Source: a virus. Taken from it: 64,000 nt of DNA. The stretch is taken from the IMG/VR virus record IMGVR_UViG_3300032293_001706, positions 124,001-188,000 of that record. One strand, written 5' to 3'. Shown here piece by piece: positions 18,964-28,251 of the stretch. Positions within the stretch are counted from its first letter, which is position 1; every line of letters begins with the position of its first letter. The position numbers were made by a program, and so were the translations under genes. The notes beneath the pieces were generated by a model that saw only the letters and a program-made list of their open reading frames with translations, searched no databases and was not told where the DNA came from.

Positions 18964-19955
18964 AACCTGTAGTAATAATTGATGCTTTTATAGAAAATAA
19001 AAAACAAGAAAATCTACTTGATAATTTTTTAAATTCTATATGTGGAATATATGATATATTCTTAATAAGTAATACGAAAATAAGTCAAGATATTTTGGAT
19101 AAAGTTAATTACTTTTTTTATGATAAAAAAAATAATTTATTCAAAAATGAGTATGATAATTATGAAGGTTTTTATATGTGGTATACATTAGACAGGTTCA
19201 AAATTTTCACACATGCAGAACACAAACAAAAACACGGGTTGTCGGTTTTGATAAATCTGTTTAGGTCTTTAGAATTTGCAAAAGAGTTAGAATATACTCA
19301 TTTTATTAGATTGGAAGGAGATGCAATTTTAGGGGAAAAAACAATCCAAGAGTTTAAGAATTTCTTTAATGAACTAAAAGTTAACAATAAGAAGTTGAAA
19401 TTTTATCTGAATGAAAATACTAATTCACATTCATTTCAATTTTTTGGTGGTGAAATAAACACTTTCTTGAAAAATTTTACAAAGATAAAGAAAGAAGAAG
19501 ATTATCTTTACTTTATTAATCAAAATTATGGTAATAATGATTTTATTACTGTCGAAAAACTAATGTTTGATTCTATCAAAAAAATACCAAATGATGACGT
19601 TATAATAGAAGATGATTTAATTTTAGTTCTGACTGATACCGTTTGGAATCAGTCAACATCTAACGCTCATTTAGATGAACATATGAAAAAATGTCAAACT
19701 GATTTATATAAAGTAAAAAATGACAATAGACTTATACTGTATAGTAGAAGTAATTCAGATGGAAGAATGAGTAGAAAAGTAGTTTTAAAAACTAAAAATT
19801 CTGAAATTATTTTTGATTATCAAATTAATAATTTAGGTGATTGGTTTATTAATTATATCGATGAAGAAATAACGCATATGATTTTATACGATAATAATCA
19901 TATTGTTTATGAAAAAGAAATTCGAGAAATAAAAAATTACATTGAACTTTTGTAA
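18960..19955 (+). CDS. Putative GT-A type glycosyltransferase
   Basis: A 331-residue protein with PVVIIDAFIENKKQENLL and a possible metal/nucleotide-sugar site HFIRLEGDAILGEKTIQEF (DxD-like EGDAIL). Overlap with the methyltransferase and the location between glycosyltransferases support a sugar-transfer role. No family signature is strong enough for a named assignment; the C-terminal ~80 residues form a beta-rich appendage. Confidence 0.5.
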   Translation: MKPVVIIDAFIENKKQENLLDNFLNSICGIYDIFLISNTKISQDILDKVNYFFYDKKNNLFKNEYDNYEGFYMWYTLDRFKIFTHAEHKQKHGLSVLINLFRSLEFAKELEYTHFIRLEGDAILGEKTIQEFKNFFNELKVNNKKLKFYLNENTNSHSFQFFGGEINTFLKNFTKIKKEEDYLYFINQNYGNNDFITVEKLMFDSIKKIPNDDVIIEDDLILVLTDTVWNQSTSNAHLDEHMKKCQTDLYKVKNDNRLILYSRSNSDGRMSRKVVLKTKNSEIIFDYQINNLGDWFINYIDEEITHMILYDNNHIVYEKEIREIKNYIELL

Positions 19956-19956
19956 A

Positions 19957-19979
19957 AACAAGAATTATTTTTTCTTGTT
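19957..19979. terminator. Bidirectional hairpin terminator between convergent genes
   Basis: An 8-bp perfect stem AACAAGAA/TTCTTGTT with a 7-nt T-rich loop. It follows the plus-strand gene ending at 19955 and covers the 3' end of the small minus-strand gene. Confidence 0.55.
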
Positions 19980-20135
19980 ATTAATTTTATAATACGTCTT
20001 CATTAGTTTGAGACTATCCTTATAGTTTTTTTCGAGTCGTTCTAATTCTTTTTCATTAACCATATTTTCACATGCGCGGTTGTACGCCTCTTCCGACTCC
20101 TTAATTAATTTTTCGATTGTTTTTAATAGTTTCAT
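19965..20135 (-). CDS. Small coiled-coil protein (56 aa)
   Basis: A minus-strand frame encodes MKLLKTIEKLIKESEEAYNR and continues as a Lys/Glu-rich helix to a stop inside the terminator hairpin. Heptad-like hydrophobics suggest a coiled coil. Support comes from an ATATTTATC motif on the same strand 4 nt before the ATG and from the otherwise empty 259-nt gap. No family recognised. Confidence 0.5.
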   Translation of the reverse strand: MKLLKTIEKLIKESEEAYNRACENMVNEKELERLEKNYKDSLKLMKTYYKINNKKK

Positions 20136-20139
20136 CAAT

Positions 20140-20148
20140 GATAAATAT
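20140..20148 (-). promoter_or_regulatory. ATATTTATC motif on minus strand
   Basis: On the minus strand ATATTTATC lies 4 nt before the ATG of the 56-residue gene, so the motif orientation follows gene orientation. Confidence 0.4.
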
Positions 20149-20214
20149 TATCTACTTAAATAAAAAAAAGATTTCTTCACTTAATAAGTGTAAAACTTAT
20201 AATTTATAAAAAAA

Positions 20215-21489
20215 ATGTTAATAATGAGAAAGATAAGAAATTCAAAAATTTTTGTTCAAATTGCATCATATAGAGACCCACAATTAATACCAACAATTAA
20301 AAATATGTTGGAAAACGCAAAAAGACCTGATAAGTTAGTTATTGGTATTGCAAGACAATTTAGTGAAGAAGACGGGTTTGATGATTTGTCCGAATATTTT
20401 TCAGATAAAAGATTTAAAATATTAAACATACCATATACCGAATCTAAAGGAGTTTGTTGGGCGAGACATTTAACCCAACAATTATATAATGGTGAAGAAT
20501 ATACATTACAAATAGATTCACATATGAGATTCGCACCAAATTGGGACGAAGAAATGATATCAATGATAAAACAATTACAAAAGAAAGGACATAAAAAACC
20601 ATTATTGACAGGTTATGTATCATCATTTGACCCTGATAACGACCCAAATGGTCGGACTAATGAACCTTGGAGAATGGCATTTGATAGGTTCATTCCTGAA
20701 GGTGCGGTTTTCTTTCTTCCTGAAGTAATACCAAATTGGAGAGAATTAAAAGAACCTGTTCCGGCAAGATTTTATTCCGCCCATTATTGTTTTACTTTAG
20801 GTGATTTCGCCAACGAAGTACAACATAATCATGAATATTATTTTCATGGTGAAGAAATATCGATATCCGCAAGAGCATATACTTGGGGTTATGATTTATT
20901 TCACCCACATAAAGTATTAATTTGGCACGAATATACAAGAAAGGGTAGAACCAAACATTGGGATGATAATAAGCGTTGGGGTACAATGAACAACCAATCA
21001 CATCTTTTAAATAGAAAATTATTTGGTATGGATGGTCTTAAACAAGAAGGACATGATGGACCTTTTGGTTTCGGACCAGTCAGAACGCTAAGGGATTATG
21101 AAAAATATTCAGGATTATTATTTGAAAAAAGAGCAGTTCAACAATACACCTTGGATAAAAAATATCCACCAAATCCTGTTAATTATGAAACAGAAGAAGA
21201 ATGGTTAAATAGTTTTGCAACCATATTTAAACATTGTATTGACATTCACTTTTCAAGTGTACCTGAAAATGATTATGATTTTTGGGTTGTTGCATTTCAC
21301 AATGAAAGTGATGAAACAATCTTTAGAAAAGATGCCGATAAGAATGAAATTAATAATATGAGAAATGACCCTGATGGGTATTGTAAAATTTGGAGAGAAT
21401 TTCAAACAATACATAAACCAAAATATTGGGTGGTTTGGCCACACTCAGAATCTAAAGGTTGGTGTGAAAGACTAACAGGTAATTTATGA
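20215..21489 (+). CDS. GlcNAc-type glycosyltransferase (GT60/PF11397-like)
   Basis: A 424-residue protein closely resembling the Skp1 hydroxyproline GlcNAc-transferase family: KIFVQIASYRDPQL at the N-terminus, SKGVCWARHLTQ, LQIDSHMRFAPNWDE with the DSH metal site (D101, H103), EPVPARFYSAHYCFTLG, YYFHGEEISISARAYTWGYD and LIWHEYTRKGR. These enzymes transfer N-acetylglucosamine from UDP-GlcNAc to protein hydroxyls. It overlaps the next gene by 4 nt. A second start (MRK at 20224) is possible. The C-terminal ~120 residues are an extra domain of unknown role. Confidence 0.8.
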   Translation: MLIMRKIRNSKIFVQIASYRDPQLIPTIKNMLENAKRPDKLVIGIARQFSEEDGFDDLSEYFSDKRFKILNIPYTESKGVCWARHLTQQLYNGEEYTLQIDSHMRFAPNWDEEMISMIKQLQKKGHKKPLLTGYVSSFDPDNDPNGRTNEPWRMAFDRFIPEGAVFFLPEVIPNWRELKEPVPARFYSAHYCFTLGDFANEVQHNHEYYFHGEEISISARAYTWGYDLFHPHKVLIWHEYTRKGRTKHWDDNKRWGTMNNQSHLLNRKLFGMDGLKQEGHDGPFGFGPVRTLRDYEKYSGLLFEKRAVQQYTLDKKYPPNPVNYETEEEWLNSFATIFKHCIDIHFSSVPENDYDFWVVAFHNESDETIFRKDADKNEINNMRNDPDGYCKIWREFQTIHKPKYWVVWPHSESKGWCERLTGNL

Positions 21490-22292
21490 ATAAAGTAGTT
21501 ATAACTTTAAGTACTGTACCCGAAAGATTAAACCATCAAGTAACAGACGGTTTTAACGAGGTAATTAAATCACTTTGTGAACAAAACCATAAAAATTATG
21601 AAGTTCATATAAATTTACCTTTAATTTATAAAGTAACGGGTGAAGAATATATAATTCCAAAATGGTTGGATGAATATTTAAACGAATATCAGCATCTAAA
21701 AATTTTTAGAACTGAAGATATTGGACCCGTGACAAAAGTAATTCCGACAATTAAACGTGAAAGTAAAGATACATTATTAATTGTGGTTGACGATGATTTA
21801 ATATATCATCCTGACATGATTAATGAGCATCTTAAATGGCAGAAAGAATTAAAAGGTAATGTAATTCTATATGACGGTAGAAATTTGGTTGAACCAAAAT
21901 ATGGTGATTTACGAGATTTTTGGGTGTTAACTGTTAAAGAAGTTTTAAGAGTAAAAAATTTACAACATTATAAATCAGTATCTTATTTTGTTAATTACTT
22001 CGAAGAAGATTTTTTTGAAAAATTTGTAGGTAAAACAATGTCGGACGATGTATTAATGTCCTATTATTTTAAATATAAAAAGATAAAGATGTTTGTCGTA
22101 CCCTTTAAAGAAGATATTGGTAATATCCAATCATTTGATGAGTGGTATGCATATCATGGTGTTTGTACATTTCCTGTTTTACGACACGCAAATAGTCCTG
22201 ATAATACGGGGGCAAATCATCCAAATATGTTTGAACCTAAGTTTTTTCTTCCTGAAGAATTTAAATATATTGATAATTTATCTTTGGATTAA
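21486..22292 (+). CDS. GT-A fold glycosyltransferase
   Basis: A 268-residue protein beginning NKVVITLSTVPERL, with a DxD-type site LLIVVDDDLIYHPDMI and a later TMSDDVLMSYYF. This is the layout of small GT2/GT32-like transferases from bacteria and large phages. The ATG overlaps the previous stop. Its donor and acceptor cannot be read from the sequence; its neighbours imply sequential sugar addition to the same glycan. Confidence 0.65.
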   Translation: MNKVVITLSTVPERLNHQVTDGFNEVIKSLCEQNHKNYEVHINLPLIYKVTGEEYIIPKWLDEYLNEYQHLKIFRTEDIGPVTKVIPTIKRESKDTLLIVVDDDLIYHPDMINEHLKWQKELKGNVILYDGRNLVEPKYGDLRDFWVLTVKEVLRVKNLQHYKSVSYFVNYFEEDFFEKFVGKTMSDDVLMSYYFKYKKIKMFVVPFKEDIGNIQSFDEWYAYHGVCTFPVLRHANSPDNTGANHPNMFEPKFFLPEEFKYIDNLSLD

Positions 22293-22297
22293 ATAAT

Positions 22298-23968
22298 ATG
22301 ATGACATTTGTAACAGGTTTATGGGATATAGGTAGGGATGAACTATCTGAAGGTTGGTCAAGAAGTTATGAACATTATTTAAATAAACTTGAACAACTTT
22401 TAAAAACAGATATTAATTTTATAATTTTTGGTGATAAAAAATTAGAAGAATTTGTTAATCAAATAAGAAGTAACGAAAACACACAATTTATTTTAAGAGA
22501 AAAGGAATGGTTTAAACAAACAGTTCCATTTGAAAAAATACAAGAAATACGAAACAATCCGAATTGGTATAATCAGGCAGGATGGTTAAAAGATTCAACA
22601 CAAGCAAAATTAGAGTGGTATAATCCACTTGTAATGTCCAAGGTTTTTTTATTACATGATGCAAAAATTTTGGATAAATTTAATTCTACCCATTTATTTT
22701 GGGTAGATGCGGGGATAACAAATACAGTTCATCCAGGATATTTTACCCACGATAAAATTCAAGAAAAGTTACCAAAAGTGTTTGATAAGTTTGGATTTGT
22801 CACATTTCCATATATTGCAAATAATGAAATACATGGGTTTTCCTATCCAAAGATAAATACTTTTGCTGATTCTGATGTGAATTTAGTATGTAGGGGAGGG
22901 TTATTTGGCGGTAGGAAAGAAATAATATCCGACATAAATACAATTTATTATAATATCTTAAATGATACAATAAATCAAGGATATATGGGAACAGAAGAAT
23001 CCATATTCAGTATTATGTTGTATAGACATTCAGATATAATTGATTATGTGGAGATTGAAGAGAATGGATTGATATCTAAGTTTTGTGAAGATTTAAAAAA
23101 CGATACATACGAAGTTAAAAATATAAAAGGAAAACGGATTAAAAACCAGAACTTAGATATAACAAAAACCGCATTATACGTAATTACTTTTAATAGTTCA
23201 AATCAATTTGAAACATTAATAAAATCAATGTTAGAATATGATGAAAATTTTATTAAAAAGCCTAAAAAATTTTTATTGGATAATTCAACGGATTTAACAA
23301 CAACACCTAGATATGAAGAATTATGTAAAGAATATGGGTTTGAACATATTAAGAAAGACAACATTGGAATTATGGGTGGTAGAGTATTTGTTGCAGAACA
23401 TTTCGATGAAACAGGACTTGATTTTTATTTTTGGTTTGAAGATGATATGAATTTTTATCCAAAAAAAGGTGAAGTATGTAAAAATGGTTTTAACAGATAT
23501 ATATCAAATTTATATGAGACATCTTTGGATATAATTAAAAAAGAAGATTTTGATTTTCTGAAGTTAAACTATACCGAATTTTATGGAGATAATGGTGTAC
23601 AATTTGCATGGTATAATGTACCAAGTGGATTTAGAAAAAAACATTGGCCTGATAAACCAAATTTACCCGTAAGAGGGTTAGACCCAAATGCTCCGAGAAC
23701 AAAATTTAATGAAATAAAATCATATAATAATGTGCCATACGCAAAAGGTGAAATCTATTTGTCGAACTGGCCAATAGTTTTAACAAAACAAGGTAATTAT
23801 AAATGTTATTTGGAAACAAAATTTCAACATCCTTATGAACAGACTTTAATGAGTTATTCTTTTCAAGAAACCATTAAAAATTTAATAAACCCAGGTGTTT
23901 TATTAATTACACCAACAGAACATAATAGATTTGAATATTACGACGCTAATTTAAGAAAAGAATCGTAA
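22298..23968 (+). CDS. Two-domain glycosyltransferase, HtrL/YibB-like plus GT2-like
   Basis: A 556-residue protein. Residues 1-~270 resemble HtrL/YibB proteins: TFVTGLWDIGRDE, then W...SYEHYL, NPLVMSKVFLLHDA, THLFWVDAGI and GGLFGGRKEII. Residues about 290-556 are a GT-A domain: ALYVITFNSSNQFETLI, KFLLDNSTD, GIMGGRVFVAEHF and the acidic site FWFEDDMNFYP. Two domains in one chain suggest two consecutive transfers. It is the last gene of the island before fibre genes resume. Confidence 0.65.
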   Translation: MMTFVTGLWDIGRDELSEGWSRSYEHYLNKLEQLLKTDINFIIFGDKKLEEFVNQIRSNENTQFILREKEWFKQTVPFEKIQEIRNNPNWYNQAGWLKDSTQAKLEWYNPLVMSKVFLLHDAKILDKFNSTHLFWVDAGITNTVHPGYFTHDKIQEKLPKVFDKFGFVTFPYIANNEIHGFSYPKINTFADSDVNLVCRGGLFGGRKEIISDINTIYYNILNDTINQGYMGTEESIFSIMLYRHSDIIDYVEIEENGLISKFCEDLKNDTYEVKNIKGKRIKNQNLDITKTALYVITFNSSNQFETLIKSMLEYDENFIKKPKKFLLDNSTDLTTTPRYEELCKEYGFEHIKKDNIGIMGGRVFVAEHFDETGLDFYFWFEDDMNFYPKKGEVCKNGFNRYISNLYETSLDIIKKEDFDFLKLNYTEFYGDNGVQFAWYNVPSGFRKKHWPDKPNLPVRGLDPNAPRTKFNEIKSYNNVPYAKGEIYLSNWPIVLTKQGNYKCYLETKFQHPYEQTLMSYSFQETIKNLINPGVLLITPTEHNRFEYYDANLRKES

Positions 23969-23990
23969 AAAAACAAACTAATGATTATTT

Positions 23991-23999
23991 ATATTTAAT
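23991..23999 (+). promoter_or_regulatory. ATATTTAAT motif
   Basis: Variant of the ATATTTATA motif immediately before the ATG at 24000, in a 31-nt gap where fibre genes resume after the glycosylation island. Confidence 0.3.
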
Positions 24000-26222
24000 A
24001 TGGCGTGTTTAAGCGGTGTTACTAGCGGTTCAGGATGGTCTTATGTGGACTGTGTTGGAAATTTTCAATCAGGGGATACTATTGGGTTGTCAGTTTGTTA
24101 TGACCCAAATCCTATATCGGGGTATTTACCTATTAACATAACGCAATCAGAAGTAGAGTGTACTCCAACTAATTATCAATTTTCTGCTTGTTGTAATGGG
24201 GCATTATATAAAACAACCTCATTTTCGACTTTCTCAGCAGGAACTTCTTATTACATTGAGAGTGATTTATTTACAGGTTGTACAACTGTTGTAACATATT
24301 CAGGTGCGGGAACAAGTATAAACTTAACATCAACAGGAGTATCATATGCAAATTGTTCTTTATGTGTTGCAGAAACACCTTGTCCACCTGCAAGTGACTT
24401 CCAATTCAGGTCATGTTGTGACCCAACCGTTACATTTATTATAAATGATTATGTTGCGGAATTAACATCGGGTGAAGTTTATTATATTATAAGTACAGGT
24501 TTCACAGGTTGTGCCGAAGTAATACCATATACAGGTTTAGGTGAAAGATATGATGCAACTTCATTAACAGGTCCTTATGATGATTGTGCATCTTGTATGG
24601 ATGATTATCCTTGTTATTGTGTTTGTAAAAATTATTTATTAAATAATACACAAGAAGTTGATACCTATGTTTCATTTTTTGATTGTTATGGTAATGAACT
24701 TACAATTACACTACCGGCAGGAAATAGTCTTGAAATTTGTGCTTGTGAAGATACCGTATTAGTTCCACCTGGAGTTATTTTAACCGATTTAGGCGATTGT
24801 ACTTTTGAAACTCAAACACCTACACCTACACCAACAGTAACACCAACACCAACTGCAACACCAACTTATAGCGCTTGTAGTGAACAGTTTTGTTTAAGAA
24901 CTGAATATTCACAATTTAGTAATTATGACGGACAATATACAAGTGGTGGGACATATAACTCAAGACCATATTATACAGGTTCAACAACAGGAACAGTATA
25001 TTATGATGGAACACAATGGTGTTTATCAAATACTTTAGGTGGTAGTTGTGTTTTATATGGTAAGACACCTTGTTTTTCTAACTGTCCTGACATTGATGAA
25101 GAAATTTGGACCGTAGGAGTTTGTCCGACACCAACACCTACTCCAACACCAAATATTTGTGTAACAGTAGACTTTAATGCGTTATTTGATTGCGATTATA
25201 CACCTGATGTAACGGTAACGTGTGAAACACCAACACCTACTCCAAGTGTAACACCCACAATAAATCCTTGTATTGGAGTTGATGCCGATATTGATATCAT
25301 TAATACCTCACCTACTCCAACACCTACTCCAACAGTAACACCCACACCTTCATTAGTTAGAAGTGTTAATGTGTCAGGGGCAACCACATACACATTAGTT
25401 GATACAGAATTTATGTGTAATTTCGTTAGAAAAATACAAGATTGTGATACAAGTGAAATACATTACGTTTCACAAGGTATAAGAACTATTAATAACACAA
25501 TAGTATCAACAGGACAAACCTTTAGTGCTTATGTTGACGGTGTTTATAAATGTTTCACATATTTAGGAATAGTATATGACCAAAGTGCTACTCTAACACT
25601 AAATTCTATTACCAATTCATTTACAGCTTGTACAGCTTGTACAAACTCATTAACACCAACTCCGACACCAACAGCAACTGTAACACCTACAATAAGTGTT
25701 ACACCATCAGTTACACCATCAGTTACACCATCAGTTACTCCATCAGTTACTCCAACATTAACTCCGACATTAACTCCGACACCGACTAAGACAGTAACAC
25801 CAACACCTTCAATAAATTCTTCAGCAACACCTACTCCAACACCGACTAAGACACCAACTCCAACACCGACTAACACACCGACTAACACGATAACACCAAC
25901 ACCAACGAGAACACCAACAAAAACACCGACACCTACACCATCAGTGACATCAACAGTCACTCCGACACCGACATTAACGCCAACACCAACATCTACTTTA
26001 ACTCCAACACCATCACAACAACCAATTAATTATTTAGTTCAAAATTGTACTGAAAGTAACATTGCGTATGTAAGTAATTTAGGTGGATTAACAATTAATA
26101 TTGGTGATAAAGTTAAACTTTCAGGTACAGGATATGAAGGTTGTTGGGAAGTAATTAACTATACATTAAGTGTTCCATCAACAACAATAATCTCGGTTCA
26201 CGCAACATGTGATTGTAACTAA
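24000..26222 (+). CDS. Cys-rich fibre/adhesin with Pro-Thr stalks
   Basis: A 740-residue protein. The N-terminal ~270 residues contain three to four related Cys-rich modules (SACCNGALYKTTSFS...YYIES...FTGCTTVVTYSG and FRSCCDPTVTF...YYIIS...FTGCAEVIPYTG). Modules are then separated by TPTPTPT stalks at about residues 275-290, 375-385, 410-420 and 435-450, followed by a long stalk at about 550-675 and a terminal module NYLVQNCTESNIAYVS...GYEGCWEVINYT that repeats the theme. The SCC/GC modules look like one duplicated family. A receptor-binding or adhesive fibre is inferred; the Thr-rich stalks are plausible O-glycosylation sites. Confidence 0.65.
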   Translation: MACLSGVTSGSGWSYVDCVGNFQSGDTIGLSVCYDPNPISGYLPINITQSEVECTPTNYQFSACCNGALYKTTSFSTFSAGTSYYIESDLFTGCTTVVTYSGAGTSINLTSTGVSYANCSLCVAETPCPPASDFQFRSCCDPTVTFIINDYVAELTSGEVYYIISTGFTGCAEVIPYTGLGERYDATSLTGPYDDCASCMDDYPCYCVCKNYLLNNTQEVDTYVSFFDCYGNELTITLPAGNSLEICACEDTVLVPPGVILTDLGDCTFETQTPTPTPTVTPTPTATPTYSACSEQFCLRTEYSQFSNYDGQYTSGGTYNSRPYYTGSTTGTVYYDGTQWCLSNTLGGSCVLYGKTPCFSNCPDIDEEIWTVGVCPTPTPTPTPNICVTVDFNALFDCDYTPDVTVTCETPTPTPSVTPTINPCIGVDADIDIINTSPTPTPTPTVTPTPSLVRSVNVSGATTYTLVDTEFMCNFVRKIQDCDTSEIHYVSQGIRTINNTIVSTGQTFSAYVDGVYKCFTYLGIVYDQSATLTLNSITNSFTACTACTNSLTPTPTPTATVTPTISVTPSVTPSVTPSVTPSVTPTLTPTLTPTPTKTVTPTPSINSSATPTPTPTKTPTPTPTNTPTNTITPTPTRTPTKTPTPTPSVTSTVTPTPTLTPTPTSTLTPTPSQQPINYLVQNCTESNIAYVSNLGGLTINIGDKVKLSGTGYEGCWEVINYTLSVPSTTIISVHATCDCN
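25645..26017 (+). repeat. Pro-Thr coding repeat with 15-bp tandem units
   Basis: About 370 bp encoding (T/S)PT runs. Within it, four consecutive 15-bp units based on CCATCAGTTACA(C/T) occupy about 25702-25752, followed by tandem ATTAACTCCGACA units. The antisense strand is open only because of this periodicity. Confidence 0.8.
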
Positions 26223-26230
26223 ATATTAAT

Positions 26231-26449
26231 ATGGGAAAACAATACATAATAAACTACATAACAGGTACACCTGAATATAATGTGTATGTTTGTGATAATA
26301 CAGGTTTAAATTGTGTTTATCTTGCGACAATAACAAATTATGATATTCCATACACACAAGATATACCAGCACCTTTTGATACAATGAGTTCATTTATTAT
26401 AAAAATTGTGGACATAAATGGATGCACAATAACTAAATCGTTTTCATGA
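26231..26449 (+). CDS. Small virion protein, VYVCD-module family
   Basis: A 72-residue protein, IINYITGTPEYNVYVCDNT ... FIIKIVDINGCTITKSF, paralogous to the N-terminus of the 6391 product and to the 8709 product. It overlaps the next gene by 4 nt. As a free-standing copy of a module that elsewhere precedes stalk and lectin domains, it may be an adaptor. The frame stops cleanly, so it is not a broken fusion in an obvious way. Confidence 0.55.
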   Translation: MGKQYIINYITGTPEYNVYVCDNTGLNCVYLATITNYDIPYTQDIPAPFDTMSSFIIKIVDINGCTITKSFS

Positions 26450-28218
26450 GTGTAATAGTTAAAAACGAATGTGGAGTTCAAACAATTTTACCGTTAGGTA
26501 TTGATTGTTTTGTGGTTGATGCGACAACACCGGTGTCATTAGATGGAACAATATACTTAAATATTACAGGTGGTACATCTCCATATTTAATTACTTGGGA
26601 TAATGGGTCAAATTCACAAAATTTATATTCAGTATCTGCTGGTACTTATACAGCAACTGTTGTTGATTTTTATGGAGACTATACCGCAACAACAACTTGT
26701 ACAGTTGGGACCGAACAAATTTATGTGGATTATTTTAAAGATTGTTCACAAACATATAATCTATATTTAACAGGGTTGACAGACACATATACCGAGGGTT
26801 CTATCTATAGGTTAAGTGCAAATACGGGTTGTTGGGAATATTCGGGTAAAGTTTTAAGTGGTACATATACTTTAAATTTTGATAATATTTTGGAAGGTCC
26901 TTATGATACTTGTGAAGAATGTGACCCGCCAACCGAACAACCGTATTTTCCAAATTCTTTATGTTTATATACAGAGAATCCATATACGACATATCAATTC
27001 TTATTTTATGGTTATGTAAATGAAAGACCAGCATATACAGGAACATCTTTAAACAGTTTAAGTTATTCCATTCAATGGACGACAGGGTTTACAAATGAAT
27101 GGAAAGTTATTGGAAAAGAAGACAATACATTAACAAACGGAAACGATACCTATAATCCTCTTGGTAGTTGGACTTTAAATGGAACTCAACAAGTTTGGAC
27201 TGCAGTTTCAGGAACTTGTCCAACGATTAAAGAGTTAACTGCAACACACGCGACATCAGACCCAAATTGTGAAAGCACATGTAACGGAAGTAGTATAGTT
27301 GTAACAGCAACAGGTGGAATATCACCATATCAATATTCGTTTGATAATGGTTTATATAGTGTTATACCAAGTAAAACATCGTTATGTCCAGGTTCACATA
27401 CATATACAGTTTTAGATAGTAGTGGAAATACATTTACAAGTACATTTACAATTAATAAAGGGGCGAAAGTATCAACATATACTTTATCTATCACTTTTAA
27501 AACCATTGACACTCAAATTGATTACGGAACTGAGGTTAGTAGAAGACTTCAATATAATGTTAATGTTTCACCTCAATTACCATCAGGGACAGAAATAACG
27601 TTACCGATATTTGTTAATGTTTTGAAAAAAGTTTCAAGTCCTGGTGTTACGACAGTTACATATACACCGTATTTGTATAGTGGAAACACTTCAGTATCAC
27701 CAAGTTCAAACACATTAATAAATACACAAATAACAAAACCAAACCCATATAACTTTAATTATCCGTATGAAACAACAGCTTATACATACAGTGTTAATTA
27801 TAGTAATGTTATTTTAAAAAATGGTTTGACGGTTTCAGGATATGTAGATACTACAATCACAAAAGTTTCTGATGGAACACCAACTTGTAATTGCAGTTCG
27901 TATTCTGTTGAAAACCCATCATCATCAGTCCAATATTATAATTGGACTAATTGTACTGGCGGAACTGAAACAGGTTACTTCTTACAACCAGGTCAAACAT
28001 CAAATATATGTGCTTGTGGGGTTACGGCAACAACACCAAGTTCATTAATCATTACAAAAGGTGGTGGAAGTTTAAATTGTTCAGGTGCGGTCACAGATGG
28101 TAACATTACGGTAAGTGCTGGTATGGGAGCGGCGTCTATAAACGGAGTTTGTAATGCTGTTAATATTCAGACACCATCAACAGAACAATTATATAGTCAA
28201 TTATATCAACTATTCTAA
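26446..28218 (+). CDS. SprB-repeat-containing fibre protein
   Basis: A 590-residue protein. SprB-like repeats are visible at about residues 20-88 (GTIYLNITGGTSPYLITWDNG...SAGTYTATVVDFYGDY) and about 268-330 (SIVVTATGGISPYQYSFDNG...CPGSHTYTVLDSSGN). Between them is a Cys-rich region resembling the modules of the 24000 product (DYFKDCSQTYNLYLTGL..., TGCWEYSG). The C-terminal half is beta-rich. This is the second SprB-bearing virion candidate in the window and probably acts with the adjacent stalk protein. Confidence 0.6.
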   Translation: MSVIVKNECGVQTILPLGIDCFVVDATTPVSLDGTIYLNITGGTSPYLITWDNGSNSQNLYSVSAGTYTATVVDFYGDYTATTTCTVGTEQIYVDYFKDCSQTYNLYLTGLTDTYTEGSIYRLSANTGCWEYSGKVLSGTYTLNFDNILEGPYDTCEECDPPTEQPYFPNSLCLYTENPYTTYQFLFYGYVNERPAYTGTSLNSLSYSIQWTTGFTNEWKVIGKEDNTLTNGNDTYNPLGSWTLNGTQQVWTAVSGTCPTIKELTATHATSDPNCESTCNGSSIVVTATGGISPYQYSFDNGLYSVIPSKTSLCPGSHTYTVLDSSGNTFTSTFTINKGAKVSTYTLSITFKTIDTQIDYGTEVSRRLQYNVNVSPQLPSGTEITLPIFVNVLKKVSSPGVTTVTYTPYLYSGNTSVSPSSNTLINTQITKPNPYNFNYPYETTAYTYSVNYSNVILKNGLTVSGYVDTTITKVSDGTPTCNCSSYSVENPSSSVQYYNWTNCTGGTETGYFLQPGQTSNICACGVTATTPSSLIITKGGGSLNCSGAVTDGNITVSAGMGAASINGVCNAVNIQTPSTEQLYSQLYQLF

Positions 28219-28238
28219 TTACGGAAATACAAATCATT

Positions 28239-28247
28239 ATATTTATA
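28239..28247 (+). promoter_or_regulatory. ATATTTATA phage promoter-like motif
   Basis: ATATTTATA 4 nt before the ATG at 28252, in a 33-nt gap. Confidence 0.4.
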
Positions 28248-28251
28248 AAAA

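Noticed and set aside
25544-25960. Long antisense frame of Gly-Val repeats opposite the Pro-Thr stalk
   Set aside because: It is open only because the sense repeat (TPTPT) lacks complementary stops; no start signal or independent composition. The same applies to 6438-6920 and 12408-12596 on the minus strand and 11891-12301 on the plus strand.
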